From: Microstegium vimineum | Lineage: Eukaryota > Streptophyta > Magnoliopsida > Poales > Poaceae | Direction of reading: 5' to 3' | DNA length: 64,000 nt | Assembly: GCA_022036555.1 (NCBI GenBank) | Contig: CM039129.1 | Location: 31,588,051-31,652,050 of the forward strand | Part shown: positions 11,406 to 23,634 of the stretch, piece after piece | Layout: the number at the start of each line of letters is the position of its first letter | How positions within the stretch are numbered: position 1 is the stretch's first letter | Program-made: the position numbers and the translations under genes | The notes under the pieces: generated by a model | The model's database searches: none | What the model was told of the DNA's origin: nothing | What the model saw: only the letters and a program-made list of their open reading frames with translations

Positions 11406-13107
11406 AGGATAGATAGCCGTACTATCAAGGAGGGAGCTCTTAAGTGTGATTACGGTTATCATGTGCCACTAGGTTCATATGCATTGCATTAAATCAATTG
11501 AACTAGTGAAATAACCAACTAAATCCAAGATATTTGTGAACTAAAAGCTAACACACGTGCATAGGTTTTGGATCACTTAGTGTTGGCTCTTGGAAGCTTG
11601 GAGAAGTTGGAGAAGGTGTTTGGACAGCAAAAGACAGTCCGGACACAAGGTCCGAATGCTAGGGTTTGCTGTGTCCGGACCATCGGCGATGGGTCCGGAA
11701 GCACACCCTAGGTCTGGCTGGCTGATGAGAGGATCCGAACGTTGTTTGCCGTCCGGACGCACAGCTCCGGACGTGCGTCCGAAGTCTGGCGCTCTCTGGA
11801 AACTCTGTGTTGTTCTCTGGAGATGGGATCTGGACGCAGGTTTATGGTCCGGACCAAGGACCGGACGTGGGTCCGGAGGTGCTGGCTGCTCGGGGCAGCT
11901 CTCGGGTGTTCTCGGGCGCGCGGGAGAAATATTTCCGGACCCGTGAACAGTCGAGTCCGGACGCTACTATTGCAAGCGACCGGAGGCACGTGGCGCGCTG
12001 CGGTGCGTGCGGGAAGAAGCCAATTCAAACGGCTAGGTGACTGGACGCGTGGCCGATGGTCCGGACTGCGATTGGCGTGCGACCGGAGGCTGCGTCCGGA
12101 GTGGCAAGCAGCGAAGCTGTCTCTCTGTGTGGGGGAGTCCGGACACTGTTGATGGTCCAGACCCCACACTGTTTCTTGCGTCCGGAGGTGGCGCAGAAAG
12201 TGTTTTTCAGTGGGAAAACGGCTAGTTGTGTGAGTGGGCTATATAAGGTGATATGGCCGGCCCTTTCGGGCACTTCTTGCACATTCTCATCACTCACACA
12301 CTTGTGTTCATTTGTGAGAAGCCCACCACTCATCCCTCTCAACATATTTGACATATTCATGAGAGATTGAGTGAATCCAAATGCATTACTTTGTTGATTG
12401 CATTCTAGTGGCACTTGGTGATCGTCGTCATCGCGGAGCTCTTGTTATTCTTGGAGGTTGCCACCTCCTAGACGGCTTGGTGCGACGAGGATCGTTGAGC
12501 GGAGGAAGGTGATTGTCTCCAGCTCCGATCGGTGGATTGTGAGGGATTCTTGAACCTACCCGCGGGAGTTCGTGAAAGGTATCTCTAGTGGATTTCTCGT
12601 AGCTTGGGATCCCCATCTTGTGTTGGTTGTGCGGCACCCTTGACGGGTTTGGCTTGGATTGCCAATTAGCGCGTGAACCTCCAAGTGGGTGTATCGCTAC
12701 AACGGGGACTAGCTTGTTGGCAAACAAGTGAGCCTCGGAGAAAAATCATTGTGTCAACTTGTCTCTTCGAGGATTTCATATTGTGATTGGTTATCTATTG
12801 GTTCATCCCTTCGTGGTGGTATAACCCTTGTATCTCTATGTTTGTATTACTTTCTTTCATTCTTGCAAAGTAGAGATTCTAGCTTAGCTTTTGTAGCTTA
12901 GTTTAGTAGCTCTAGTTGTCTAGCTCTTGTGTGTGACATAGGATATATCTTGCTAGTAACTAGACTTGCTATAGGAGGCTTGCCGACCCTTGTAGTGCTA
13001 GAGCAAACTTGCTTATCGCCGTGTTTTATTCTAACAAGTTTGCTTAAGTGTTGTTGTAGAATTTTAATAGGCTATTCACCCCCCTCTAGCCATTCCTAGA
13101 CCTTTCA
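11406..13107 (+). repeat. C1 5' LTR, missing its first 246 bp
   Basis: Homology to the 3' LTR starts at AGGATAGATAG (11406, corresponding to 19824) and continues to the shared end CCTAGACCTTTCA. A TATA box TATATAA lies at 12240-12246. The upstream part (about 11630-12200) contains roughly sixteen TCCGGA or near-identical palindromic words. Reading frames in this LTR recur in the 3' LTR and are not genes. Confidence 0.88.
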
Positions 13108-13109
13108 AG

Positions 13110-13121
13110 TGGTATTGGAGC
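13110..13121 (+). other. C1 primer-binding site
   Basis: TGGTATTGGAGC lies two bases after the LTR. The canonical initiator tRNA-Met complement used by most plant copia elements is TGGTATCAGAGC, so two adjacent bases differ. Confidence 0.7.
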
Positions 13122-13163
13122 TAGTACACCGTACTCAAAGGCTTAACATCCCACGGTGTTAAA

Positions 13164-15194
13164 ATGGCTCAAATCAACAACACCAAGAGGGCACCTAAGT
13201 TCGATGGCAACAATTATAGCTATTGGAAGGCCTTGATGACCACCTATCTTAAATCAATCAACCGGAAGATATGGTTGGTGGTTGACAAGAAGTTTGAGGT
13301 GGTAAATGAAGAGGCACCCACCGCGGCCGAAGAGGAAAAGTTCCAAAACAATGATATTGCCTTGAGTGCAATACATGAGGCAATCTCCAAGGAAGTCTTT
13401 GAACAAATCAAAAACTTGGAGAGTGCTCATGAGGCTTGGAAGAAGCTAGAAGAGTCATATGAAGGGACTCAATCCATGAAGGGAGCAAAGGCCTATATCT
13501 TGAAGGAGAAGTTTGTTAGCTTCAAGATGAAGGAAGATGAGAACATGCCCGAGATGTTCAATAGGCTTGAGGTGCTTGTCAATGACCTTAAGTCACTTGG
13601 AGAGAAGATAGAAAACAATGACTTCTCATTCTAGTTCCTAAGAAGTCTTTCCTCAAGATTTGAGATGCTAGTCACTCTATTGGTGAGAAGTGGATTGGAC
13701 ACAACGACACCAAACCAAATTCTTGGTGAGGTGATGACCGATGACATCTTTAGAGAAGACAAGGACAAGATTAGAGAGAATAAGGAAAATAAGGATGACA
13801 AGAAAGATGAGAAGAAGAAGAGTGTGGCATTCAAAGCCACATCATCATCCAAGGGCAAAGCAAAGTGTGATGAATCAAGCAATGATGAATGCTCAAGCAA
13901 TGATGATGAAGAAGAGATGATCCTCTTTGTCAAGAAATTTGGCAAGTTCATGAAGAAGAAGGGCTATAGAGCTAGAAGGAAGAAGAACTCCTTCAAGAGC
14001 AAGAACAATGACAAGAGGTGTTTCAAATGCAATAGCAAGGATCACTTCATTTCAGATTGCCCTCTTCATAGTGATAATGAAGATGAAAAGAAGGGCAAGA
14101 AGAAAGAAAAGAAAGAGAGCAAGATGTTTCTCAAGAAGAGAAAGAAGTGAGGCTCATATGTTGTCACTTGGGATAGTGATACAAGTGATGATGATGACTC
14201 AAGTGATGATGAGAAGAGATCAAGCAAGAAGAAGGCTCTTGCTAACATTGATATGTAGAACAAGATCTCTCTCTTTGACACTCCATCGACATGCTTCATG
14301 ACTAAGCCAACTAAGGTACAATCCGATGATGAGTGTGATTGTAGTGATGATGATGATGAACCCACTAAAGATAAACTAGTTGAAATGTTGGATGATGCTA
14401 AGACTCACTTTGACATCAAGAGAAAGGAGTGCAAAGCATTGCGAAAATAGCTTCAAGCTCTCAAGCAATCCTTTGATGAGCTCAATCTTTCTCATGAGAG
14501 GCTAGAGGTAGCCCATGAGAAGCTTGGCAAAGATCACTCTAAGCTTGAAAAGGCTCACTCATCTCTTGTTGAGAAAAAGGAGAAAGAGCATGTTTCAACA
14601 TCTAACATGGGAACAACTTGTGATATAATTGATGAATCATTCTATCAACCCATCATCATCACCCCAACTAACCCTTCTTGTAGCGTATCTAAATCTACCT
14701 CTTATACTAGTGATGTTGTCACTTGTGACACTACACTAATGGTTGAGAATGAGACCCTTAAGAAGGAGGTTGGTAAGCTCACTCTAGCATTAGGCAATGC
14801 CTATGGTGGAGACGCCCGCTTGCTTAAGTGCTTGGATAGCAAAAGGTTCTCCCTTTGCAAAGAGGGACTTGGCTATACCCCCAAGAGAGGCAAGGCAGCC
14901 TTTGCAACTCCAAAGCCTCGCTTTGTGAAGAGCAATGGTCGGTTTTGCTCTAGTTGCAAGCAAGTAGGGCATGATGAGAAATATTGCAAACTAAACCAAA
15001 GCAAGATAAAATTTACACATGCATCTATTCGCTTTGATTCTAGTTATATGCTTACCAAGGACAAGAAAGGTGTGATAGCTAAGTACATGGGTACACCCAA
15101 TGAGAGCTCAAAGAAGAAATCTATTTGGGTTCCTAAGTCCTTAGTCACTAACTTTGGAGGACCCAAGCATGTATGGGTACCTAAGAAGAATTGA
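13164..15194 (+). pseudogene. C1 gag region of the gag-pol frame
   Basis: The frame starts with MAQINNTKRAPKFDGNNYSYW, a UBN2/copia-gag N-terminus, at the ATG following the primer site. It continues in one frame through a Lys/Glu-rich linker, a zinc knuckle CFKCNSKDHFISDC, a coiled-coil-like stretch, and a second Cys/His cluster, CSSCKQVGHDEKYC. In-frame stops at about 13632 (TAG), 14148 (TGA), 14256 (TAG), 14448 (TAG) and 15192 (TGA) disrupt it without shifting the frame. Gag would form the particle and bind RNA. Sirevirus Gags are long and have such extended C-terminal parts. Confidence 0.8.
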
Positions 15195-15206
15195 ATTGTT
15201 TTGTAG

Positions 15207-18200
15207 GTCAATTATAAAGCCGGAGGGAGGCATTGGGTGCTTGATAGTGGGTGCACTCAACACATGACCGGAGATTCAAGAATGTTCAACTCTATCAAGC
15301 AAAATGATTGCAATGGGATTAAATCTATCACATTTGGTGACAATGGCAAAGGCAAAGTCAAAGGGCTCGGTAAGATTGCTATATCCAATGACATGAGTAT
15401 ATCAAATGTGTTGCTAGTAGAGAGCTTGAACTTCAACTTGCTATCCGTAGCTCAACTTTGTGATCTTGGATTTAAATGCATCTTTGGAGTTGATGATGTA
15501 GAGATCATAAGTATAGATGGCTCTAACTTGATATTCAAAGGATTTAGATATGAGAATATATACTTAGTTGATTTCAATGCCAAAGAAACTCAATTGTCAA
15601 CTTGCTTTCTATCCAAATCTAGCATGGGTTGGTTATGGCATAGAAGGCTTGGTCATGTTGGAATGAGGCAATTAAACAAACTAGTCAAGCATGATCTAGT
15701 TAGAGGCTTGAAAGATGTGGTCTTTGAGAAAGATAAGCTATGTAGCTCTTGTCAATCCGGCAAACAAGCTGGAAATACTCACCCTAGTAAGATCATGATG
15801 AGTACTTGCAAACCATTTGAGCTCTTGCACATGGACTTGTTTGGACCAACCGCCTACACTAGCATTGGTGGAAACAAATATGGCTTTGTGATAGTTGATG
15901 ATTTCACTAGATATACATGGGTATTCTTCTTGAGTGACAAGAGTGAAACATTTGATACATTCAAGATATTTGTGAAGAGATGCCAAAATGAATTTGAAAC
16001 AACTATCAAAAGAGTAAGAAGTGACAATGGTAGTGAGTTCAAGAACACAAGAGTTGATGACTTATGTGATGAATATGGAATCAAACATCAATTCTCGGCC
16101 AAGTATACACCTCAATCAAATGGGCTTGTTGAGAGGAAGAATAGGACACTCATTGATATGGCAAGATCTATGCTTAGTGAATACAATGTGAGTGATTATT
16201 TTTGGGCCGAAGCTATCAACACGGCTTGCTATTATAGCAATCGACTCTATTGCCACAAGATGCTTGAGAAGACACCTTATGAGCTATTGAATGGAAGAAA
16301 GCCAAATATTGCATACTTTAGAATATTTGGATGCAAGTGCTATATCTTGAAGAAAGGTGCAAGATTGAGCAAATTTGAGAAGAAATGTGATGAAGGCTTC
16401 CTACTTGGCTACTCAACTACAAGCAAAGCTTATAGAGTATGGAATCTTACTCATGGCATAGTTGAGGAAGTACATGATATGGAGTTTGATGAAACAAATG
16501 GATCTCAAGATGAGAATGCCAACCATGATGATGTGAGAGGTGAACCATTGGCCAAAGTAATGAAGAACATGGATATTGGGGACATTAGGCTGAAGAAAGT
16601 GGATGATGATCAAGATATTGAAGATCAAGTGAATCCTCCATCCAATGTGCAACTCAATGACAATCAAGCTAGTTCATCCTCTCCAACTCAAGATCAAGAA
16701 GCTAGTTCATCTACTCTACCCAATGATCAACCAAGTACAAGAAATCAACTTCCAATACTCCAACCTACATCTATTGCAAGAGATCATCCTATAGATCATA
16801 TTATTGGAGATATCACTAGTGGTGTACAAACAAGATCAAGATTGGCTTCGTTTTGTGAACACTATTCTTTTGTGTCATCTATTGAGCCAACCAAGATTGA
16901 AAAAGCTTTGAAATATATTGATTGGGTGAATGCTATGCATGAAGAGCTCAACAATTTCACAAGAAATCAAGTTTGGGAGCTAGTTGAGAGACCAAAGAAC
17001 CACAATGTCATTGGCACTAGATGGGTCTTTCGCAACAAGCAAGATTAAGATGGAATAGTGGTGAGAAACAAAGCAAGACTAGTTGCACAAGGTTACACTC
17101 AAGTAGAGGGTCTTGACTTTGGAGAAACATATGCACAGGTGGCAAGGCTAGAAGCAATAAGGATTCTATTGGCTTATGCTTGTGCTCACAACATCAAGCT
17201 CTATCAAATGGTTGTGAAGAGTGCATTTATCAATGGGTACATCAATGAATTAGTGTTTGTGAGCAACCACCCGGTTTTGAAGATGACAATAAACCCAACC
17301 ATGTGTACAAGCTAAGAAAGGCATTATATGGCTTGAAGCAAGCTCCAAGAGCATGGTATGAGAGGTTGAGAGATTTCCTCCTCTCTAAGGGATTCATTAT
17401 GGGCAAGGTTGACACTACCCTATTCACCAAGAAGATTGGGAAGGACTTGTTTGTGTTGCAAATCTATGTGGATGACATTATCTTTGGATCAACCAATCAA
17501 GAGTTTTGTGAAGAGTTTGACAACATGATGGCCAAAGAGTTTGAGATTTCTATCCTTGGAGAGCTTAGTTACTTCCTTGGTCTTCAAGTCAAACAAATAA
17601 AGAATGGGACTTTTGTTAGTCAAGGCAAGTACATCAAGGACATGCTCAAGAAGTTCAATCTAGATGAAGCAAAGTCTATTAGTACACCCATGGGAACAAA
17701 TGGAAATTTGGATGGTGATGCTAGTGGCAACATGGTAGATCAAAAGCTATATAGATCAATGATTGGTAGCTTGCTCTATGTGACCGCATCAACACCGGAT
17801 GTCATGTTTAGTGTATGCATGTGTGCAAGGTTTCAAGTATCTCCTAGAGAGAGTCATTTGAAAGCCACAAAGAGGATATTGAGATATTTAAAGCATACAC
17901 CTAATGTTGGGTTGTGGTATCCTAAAGGATCAAACTTTGAGTTACTTGGATACTCCGACTCGGACTATGCGGGTTGCAAGATAGAAAGGAAAAGCACATC
18001 GGACACTTGTCAATTGCTTGGAAGATCACTAGTCTCATGGTCATCAAAGAAGCAAAATAGTGTGGCACTCTCTACCGCCGAAGCCGAGTATATTAGTGCG
18101 GGGAGTTGTTGTGCACAAATCCTATGGATGAGAGCTACTTTGAATGACTTTGGAGTCAAATTCAAGCAAGTGCCTTTGCTATGTGATAATGAAAGTGCAA

Positions 18201-18418
18201 TCAAGCTCACCAACAATCCGGTTCAATACTCAAGAACAAAGCATATTGATGTCCGCCATCATTTCATTAGAGATCATCAATTGAAAGGGGACATTTCTAT
18301 CACTAGTGTTGGCACCGAAGATCAATTGGCCGATATCTTTACCAAGCCACTAGATGAGAAAAGGTTTTGCAAGCTAAGGAATGAGTTGAATATACTTGAT
18401 TTCTCCAACATGAGTTGA
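15207..18418 (+). pseudogene. C1 pol: protease, integrase, RT, RNase H (broken)
   Basis: Domains in order: protease with LDSGCTQHMTGD near 15240; integrase with the HHCC zinc domain (WHRRLGHVG...CSSCQSGK) and a DDE core (MDLFGPTAYTS, SDNGSEFKN, then the Glu in SNGLVERKNRT); a Gln/Ser-rich linker; RT with KALYGLKQAPRAWYERL and the catalytic IYVDDIIFGS; and RNase H with GYSDSDYAG, LSTAEAEYIS and RTKHIDVRHHF. A stop lies at 17046-17048 and a one-base deletion at about 17259. The RT motif usually read QMDVKSAF is QMVVKSAF, so the first catalytic Asp is lost. The frame ends at 18418. Confidence 0.88.
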
Positions 18419-19577
18419 TGCACCCCCACTTATATGGCATGCCTCTACTCCAACAATGCAAGGTAAAAGTTGATTTGAGAGCATTCATGCATACCTTGTT
18501 AGGACTTGTATAGAGCATTTAGACATCACTCATGCCTCTAGGCTCATTCATGAAAACTAAAATGTCTTTGATGCTTATATGGTGCCACTATAGCTTCTAT
18601 GAGTTGGTATGATCTAGTGGTGACATATGACATGTTGATGTGCTTGCAATCCTAGTGTTTGCTCTATGTCTATGAACTCAAAGTGTTTAATTCAACATAG
18701 GCAAGATAACCATCTCAGCATGTGTGAAGAAGCTTGTCTATGGTTTAAACCGAATTAAATATCTTGGGCAAGTAGCTTAGTTCAAACCAAAGTTGAAAAC
18801 AATCTTTCACCCTATCTCACACTTAGGGGGAGCTAAAACTTGAATATCTATAATTGGTCACACCTTTTTGTGTCAATTGGATGACAAAGGGGGAGAAGTT
18901 TTTGCAAAAGATATCATGGGGGAGAAATTGAAAAATATAAAATTGGAGAAACATGATAAGGGGAGAAAATGAAAAATCAATTTTGAAAGAGAACACACAA
19001 ATAGGGGGAGCAAGCTCATGAACACTTTGTTGATTTTGAATGTTTGCATCCTCATATGTATTGTTGCACAAGTACTTCAAATTCAAAATACATGCTTGTT
19101 TGGTGCTTGCTAGTGATACAAATTGAATGGTGATTGATCAACTAGCATGCATAGGTTGATTAGCTTTGACTCTTGTAGTTTTCAAGTAATCTCTAGAAAC
19201 CTTGCTCTTAATGTTGATCTCACAAGGTTATCTAGTTGTTGTTTCAAGTGGTGTCTAGCTAATCATGGTGCTAAGGGTGATCATAAATTCCGCACTCCGA
19301 TGGTATCACGCTTCAAAGGTCTACTCTTAAACCTTAGCATCATTTGGTAGCTATTTCCTCTCCCACAATACCTATCTATACATATGTGCAAAACTTGAAC
19401 CAAACTCATGAAGCACATATGTAGGGGGAGCTAATAACTACCAAAACCGAATTTGTGTAACTTGTCCAAATCTTGAATCTATGATTAAAATGCTTGGACA
19501 AGCAACTCAAGTTCAAAAATGATTATATTTCATATCTTTATGGAAGGGTTGTCATCAATTACCAAAAAGGGGGAGAT
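18419..19577 (+). other. C1 3' region with iterated polypurine tracts
   Basis: There is no env-like frame. Purine tracts of the form A(A/T)GGGGGAG recur at about 18824, 18889, 18918, 18958 (shorter), 19004, 19422 and finally 19564-19577, the last directly abutting the 3' LTR and therefore the likely plus-strand primer. Multiple polypurine tracts in this position are a known Sirevirus trait. Confidence 0.75.
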
Positions 19578-21530
19578 TGATAGTCCCCATGTGTTTTGGT
19601 TTTGAGTAATTGATGAAACCCACCTAAGTACTAACCTTGATCTCTAAGTGTGAATCATGAGATAGGTTGGTACACACCATGTGATGGAGCAAGGTGGATC
19701 AAGTGTGGATGGCACAAGCTCTAGCATGGTGGTGGAAAGGAAAATGGTGTCAAGGCAAAGGTGAAGGCTAGGAACCATTTTCGGTTTGGTGATCAAGACA
19801 TCATAGAGGATGTGATCACATTTAGGATAGATAGTCGTACTATCAAGGAGGGAGCTCTTAAGTGTGATTACGGTTATCATGTGCCACTAGGTTCATATGC
19901 ATTGCATTAAAATCAATTGAACTAGTGAAACAACCAACTAAATCCAAGATATTTGTGATCTAAAAGCTAACACACATGCACAAGTCTTGGGATCACTTAG
20001 TGTTGGCTCTTGGAAGTTTGGAGAAGTTGGAGAAGGTGTTTGGACAGCAAAAGACAGTCCAGACGCAAGGTACGGATGCTAGGGTTTGCTGTGTCTGAAC
20101 CATCGGCGATGGGTCCGGAAGCACACCCTAGGTCTGGCTGGCTGATGAGAGGATCCGAACGCTGTTTGCCGTCCGGACGCAGAGCTCCGGACGCGCGTCC
20201 GGAGTCTGGCGCTCTCTGGAAACTCTCTATTGTTCTCTGGAGAAGGGATCCGGGCGCAGGTTGATGGTCCAGACCAAGGACCGAACGCGGGTCCGGAGGT
20301 GCTGGCTGCTCGGGGCAGCTCTCGGGTGTTCTCGGGCGCGCGGGAGAAATATTTCCGGACCGTGAATAGTCGAGTTCGGATGCTACTATTGCAAGCGACC
20401 GGAGGCACGTGGCGCGCTGCGGTGCGCGCGGGAAGAAGCCGATTCAAACGGCTAGGTGACCGGACGCGTGGCCGTTGGTCCGGACTGCGATTGGCGCGCG
20501 ACTGGAGGCTGTGTCCGGAGTGGCAAGCAGCGAAGCTGTCTCTCTGTGTGGGGGAGTCCGGACGCTGTTGATGGTCCAGACCCCACACTGTTTCTTGCGT
20601 CCGGAGGTGGCGCAGAAAGTGTTTTTCAGTGGGAAAACGGCTAGTTGTGTGAGTGGGATATATAAGGTGATATGGCCGGCCCTTTGGGGCACTTCTTGCA
20701 CATTCTCATCACTCACACACTTGTGTTCATTTGTGAGAAGCCCACCACTCATCCCTCTCAACATATTTGACATATTCATGAGAGATTGAGTGAATCCAAA
20801 TGCATTACTTTGTTGATTGCATTCTAGTGGCACTTGTTGATCGTCGTCATCACGGAGCTCTTGTTATTCTTGGAGGTTGCCACCTCCTAGACGGCTTGGT
20901 GCGACTAGGATCGTTGAGCGGAGGAAGGTGATTGTCTCCAGCTCCGATCAGTGGATTGTGAGGGGTTCTTGAACCTACCCCGCGGGAGTTTGCAAAAGGT
21001 ATCTCTAGTGGATTTCTCGTAGCTTGGGGATCCCCATCTTGTGTTGGTTGTGCGGCACCCTTGACGGGTTTGGCTTGGATTGCCAATTATCGCGTGAACC
21101 TCCAAGTGGGTGTATCGCTACAACGGGGACTAGCTTGTTGGAAAACAAGTGAACCTCGGAGAAAAATCATTGTGTCAACTTGTCTCTTCGAGGATTTCAT
21201 ATTGTGATTGGTTATCTATTGGTTCATCCCTTCGTGGTGGTATAACCCTTCTATCTCTAGCTTTGTATTATTTTCTTTCATTCTTGCAAAGTAGAGATTC
21301 TAGCTTAACTTGTGTAGCTTAGTTTAGTAGCTCTAGTTGTCTAGCTCTTGTGTGTGACATAGGATATATCTTGCTAGTAACTAGAGTTGCTATAGGAGGC
21401 TTGCCGACCCTTGTAGTGCTAGAGCAAACTTGCTTATCGCTGTGTTTTATTCTAACAAGTTTGCTTAAGTGTTGTTGTAGAATTTTTAATAGGCTATTCA
21501 CCCCCTCTCTAGCCATTCCTAGACCTTTCA
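19578..21530 (+). repeat. C1 3' LTR, complete (1953 bp)
   Basis: The boundaries are TGATAGTCCCC and CCTAGACCTTTCA. A TATA box TATATAA lies at 20659-20665. It holds the same field of TCCGGA palindromes (about 20050-20600) as the 5' LTR. It is followed by CAAGTGTAGAAGC, which continues R1 sequence. Confidence 0.88.
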
Positions 21531-22141
21531 CAAGTGTAGAAGCAGCATGTATATGTGCCATGTACGTGATCTTGATCTGGAGAGCATGATAAATCTCTCA
21601 ACAAGGGTCACAAAAATTGACCAAACTCAACACAAAGCAAGCAGCTTATGTAGAAAGCTTATATCATGAAAGAGCATATATGGCTTTGGTAGGAATTTTT
21701 GCCATTGAGGAACAAAAAGTGTTTTATCATTTTAATAAATAACTCCGATCGCCATTCTTGCTTAGAACAATATTATAGCAGTTGTTATCTTGTCATATCG
21801 TGTCTCACAACAACTTGGACTTAGTTACAACAATTGCAACCCAAAAAGTTTTAGGTTCATGATGGTTTCTTTTAAGCCAAGCAATCCATACTTAGAGAAA
21901 TATCAAGTTGTAAACTAAGTACTAGAGAAACATTTAGTAGAGCAACTATTCATCATTTCCATAGGAGAGATTAGTTTTTATGGAACTCGTGAGAGTAGAG
22001 AGAAGTCATTTTATTCTTTTTATCATATTCATATTTTTTTAGATGCAAAACAAAGATAAGCAATGAGTGCATGAATATAAATGCTGAAATTAAATACTTA
22101 CCTTAGTGAGGGAGGGACCCTCCCCCAAGCTTATCCTTTGC
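21531..22141 (-). other. R1 noncoding DNA downstream of ORF1
   Basis: This matches, inverted, the R2 region from about 46475 down to 45862, with the same phrases such as GTGTAGAAGCAGCATG. No coding sequence is seen. C1 inserted at its left edge (21530/21531). The candidate 5-bp duplication next to C1 is CAAGT, but its partner was lost. Confidence 0.65.
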
Positions 22142-23634
22142 TCAATATGGTGGTGGCTGATATGGATGTAGTTGCCACCAGAAAGTCCACTGCCAGTTTT
22201 GTTCTTCTTGCAATGCTTGGATTCGTTCGGCAGTTTGCTGGACTATGCCTGCTGTCACACCATGCTCAACGCGAAGCTCGCCAAAAGCATTGGTGAGATG
22301 ATCAAATTGTTGCCGCCGTTCACGATGCTCCCTATCTCGTGTGGACGAGAAGGATGCTCGTGGTCCTTGCGGACATGGTGGCCGAGGAGGCATGCCACTG
22401 GAAGTGTGCATGGGATCGGATGATGCATCATCTTCCTCCTCGCCAACAGCTTCTCGGGAAGAATCGCCTTGCTCAAGATGAGGAAAGTACAACCCCTCCT
22501 GAGCTCTTTTGTCTGAACCTGCAAAACCTCTTTGCCCAATTCCTTGATCTAAATCAAGGGTTAGTTTATGGGCCCTATACAACTGACGTTGCCTATTTGG
22601 AAGAGGAACCTCAGTTGTATGACCACTATAAGTCATTTTGAGTTCACCTTTGGGATCTCTTTTTAGCATTAGAACAGTTGAAAGATATTCTTCCGAAATT
22701 ACTGCTCTAGGTGAAGAGATATATTCAAAAGGGTAAGTGACATATAGCAAGTTCATGGATTTGGCAAGACGACTAATTAAAGATGTGAATTGTATAGGTT
22801 CACTACTCTCAATTGAACTTTGCCAAAATTCTACCAAGCATTTCATAGGAGCGATTTGAATTTTATTTACCATGGCATAAAGCAATTTTAATTCCGTGGT
22901 ACTTAGCATGCTAGCATTACTTCCAGGAAACAAAGCCATGTTCATCCAAAGATGCATGAAACAGAGGGTTGGATTATGAATTTCCTTAGGTTTGGGATTT
23001 GAGCCATTATTCAAGGCAGAGATAGACAACCAAAATTTTCTTTTGTTGAATCTACGCATGGCAAGATCTAAATCAAGCAAGCATGAATCATCAAAACCAA
23101 GAGCAATATTTAGATGACTCCAAGTGAGACTAAAGTTTTGATTAAACGTGTCAAAAGATATTCCATCATTGGAGACTTGTAGAGAACACAAGAACTCTAT
23201 GGTGAGCAATTCAATTCTATGTTCATCTACTTGCCAAAAGCTAGACCAACCCATGGTAGAAAAGATAGTATCAAATTTGGTGTTCATACCTGTGTTGGAG
23301 AGAAGAATTGGATTCAAAATCCTTGTATGCTCAAAAGATCGATCCCGAAGAGAGAGATATCTCTGGTACTCTAGTTGGTCAAACCAGAGACCACTTTGTT
23401 GATCATAGGTCGTCATCGGGGGCACCATGAATGCCCCGATATGAGGTACCTTCGTTGGCGATTCTTCCTCCTCCTGAGGGTGTTCTTCGGTTTGGACGTT
23501 CTCCCAAGTATATCGGGCAGAACCTCCCCTTCTTATTCCTTGGGAAGTATCCTCGGATTGGTGGGAGCGTCGAGATGAGCTCCCACTAAAGGCTTGTTTT
23601 GCTTTATTGAATATGAATCTAGAGGGTTCTTCAT
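22142..23634 (-). CDS. R1 ATHILA-ORF1-like protein (about 500 aa)
   Basis: This is an almost intact frame placed where some Athila elements carry an env-like gene. The N-terminus is basic and Ser-rich. A Glu-rich segment follows, and then a central domain with FDQLEYQRYLSLRDRSFEH, FSTMGWSSFWQVDEHRIELL and ALGFD that resembles the ATHILA ORF-1 family (PF03078). The C-terminal third is polar with a probable coiled coil. By comparison with R2 the natural start is the ATG at 23632-23634. One base is missing shortly after it, so the long frame actually reaches back to 23665 in another phase. The role of ATHILA ORF1 is unknown. I see no signal peptide or membrane segment. Confidence 0.7.

Larger units (their letters stand above)
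11406..21530 (+). mobile_element. C1: Sirevirus-type copia retrotransposon, 5' truncated
   Basis: C1 has a truncated 5' LTR (11406-13107), a primer site, one gag-pol frame (13164-18418) interrupted by stops, a 3' region with iterated polypurine tracts, and a full 3' LTR (19578-21530). The order protease-integrase-RT-RNase H identifies Ty1/copia. The gag, the serial GGGGGAG tracts and the palindrome-rich LTR point to the Sirevirus group (Opie/Ji-like). It lies inside R1. The first 246 bp of the 5' LTR and the left target duplication are gone. Confidence 0.88.

Noticed and set aside
11577..12414. Frames in the C1 5' LTR that recur at 20010-20833
   Set aside because: They are the same LTR sequence twice, open on both strands because of the TCCGGA-rich composition. 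Not genes.
11406..21530. Apparent 1.7-2 kb segmental duplication
   Set aside because: The duplicated blocks are the two LTRs of C1, flanking gag-pol and ending at primer and polypurine sites.
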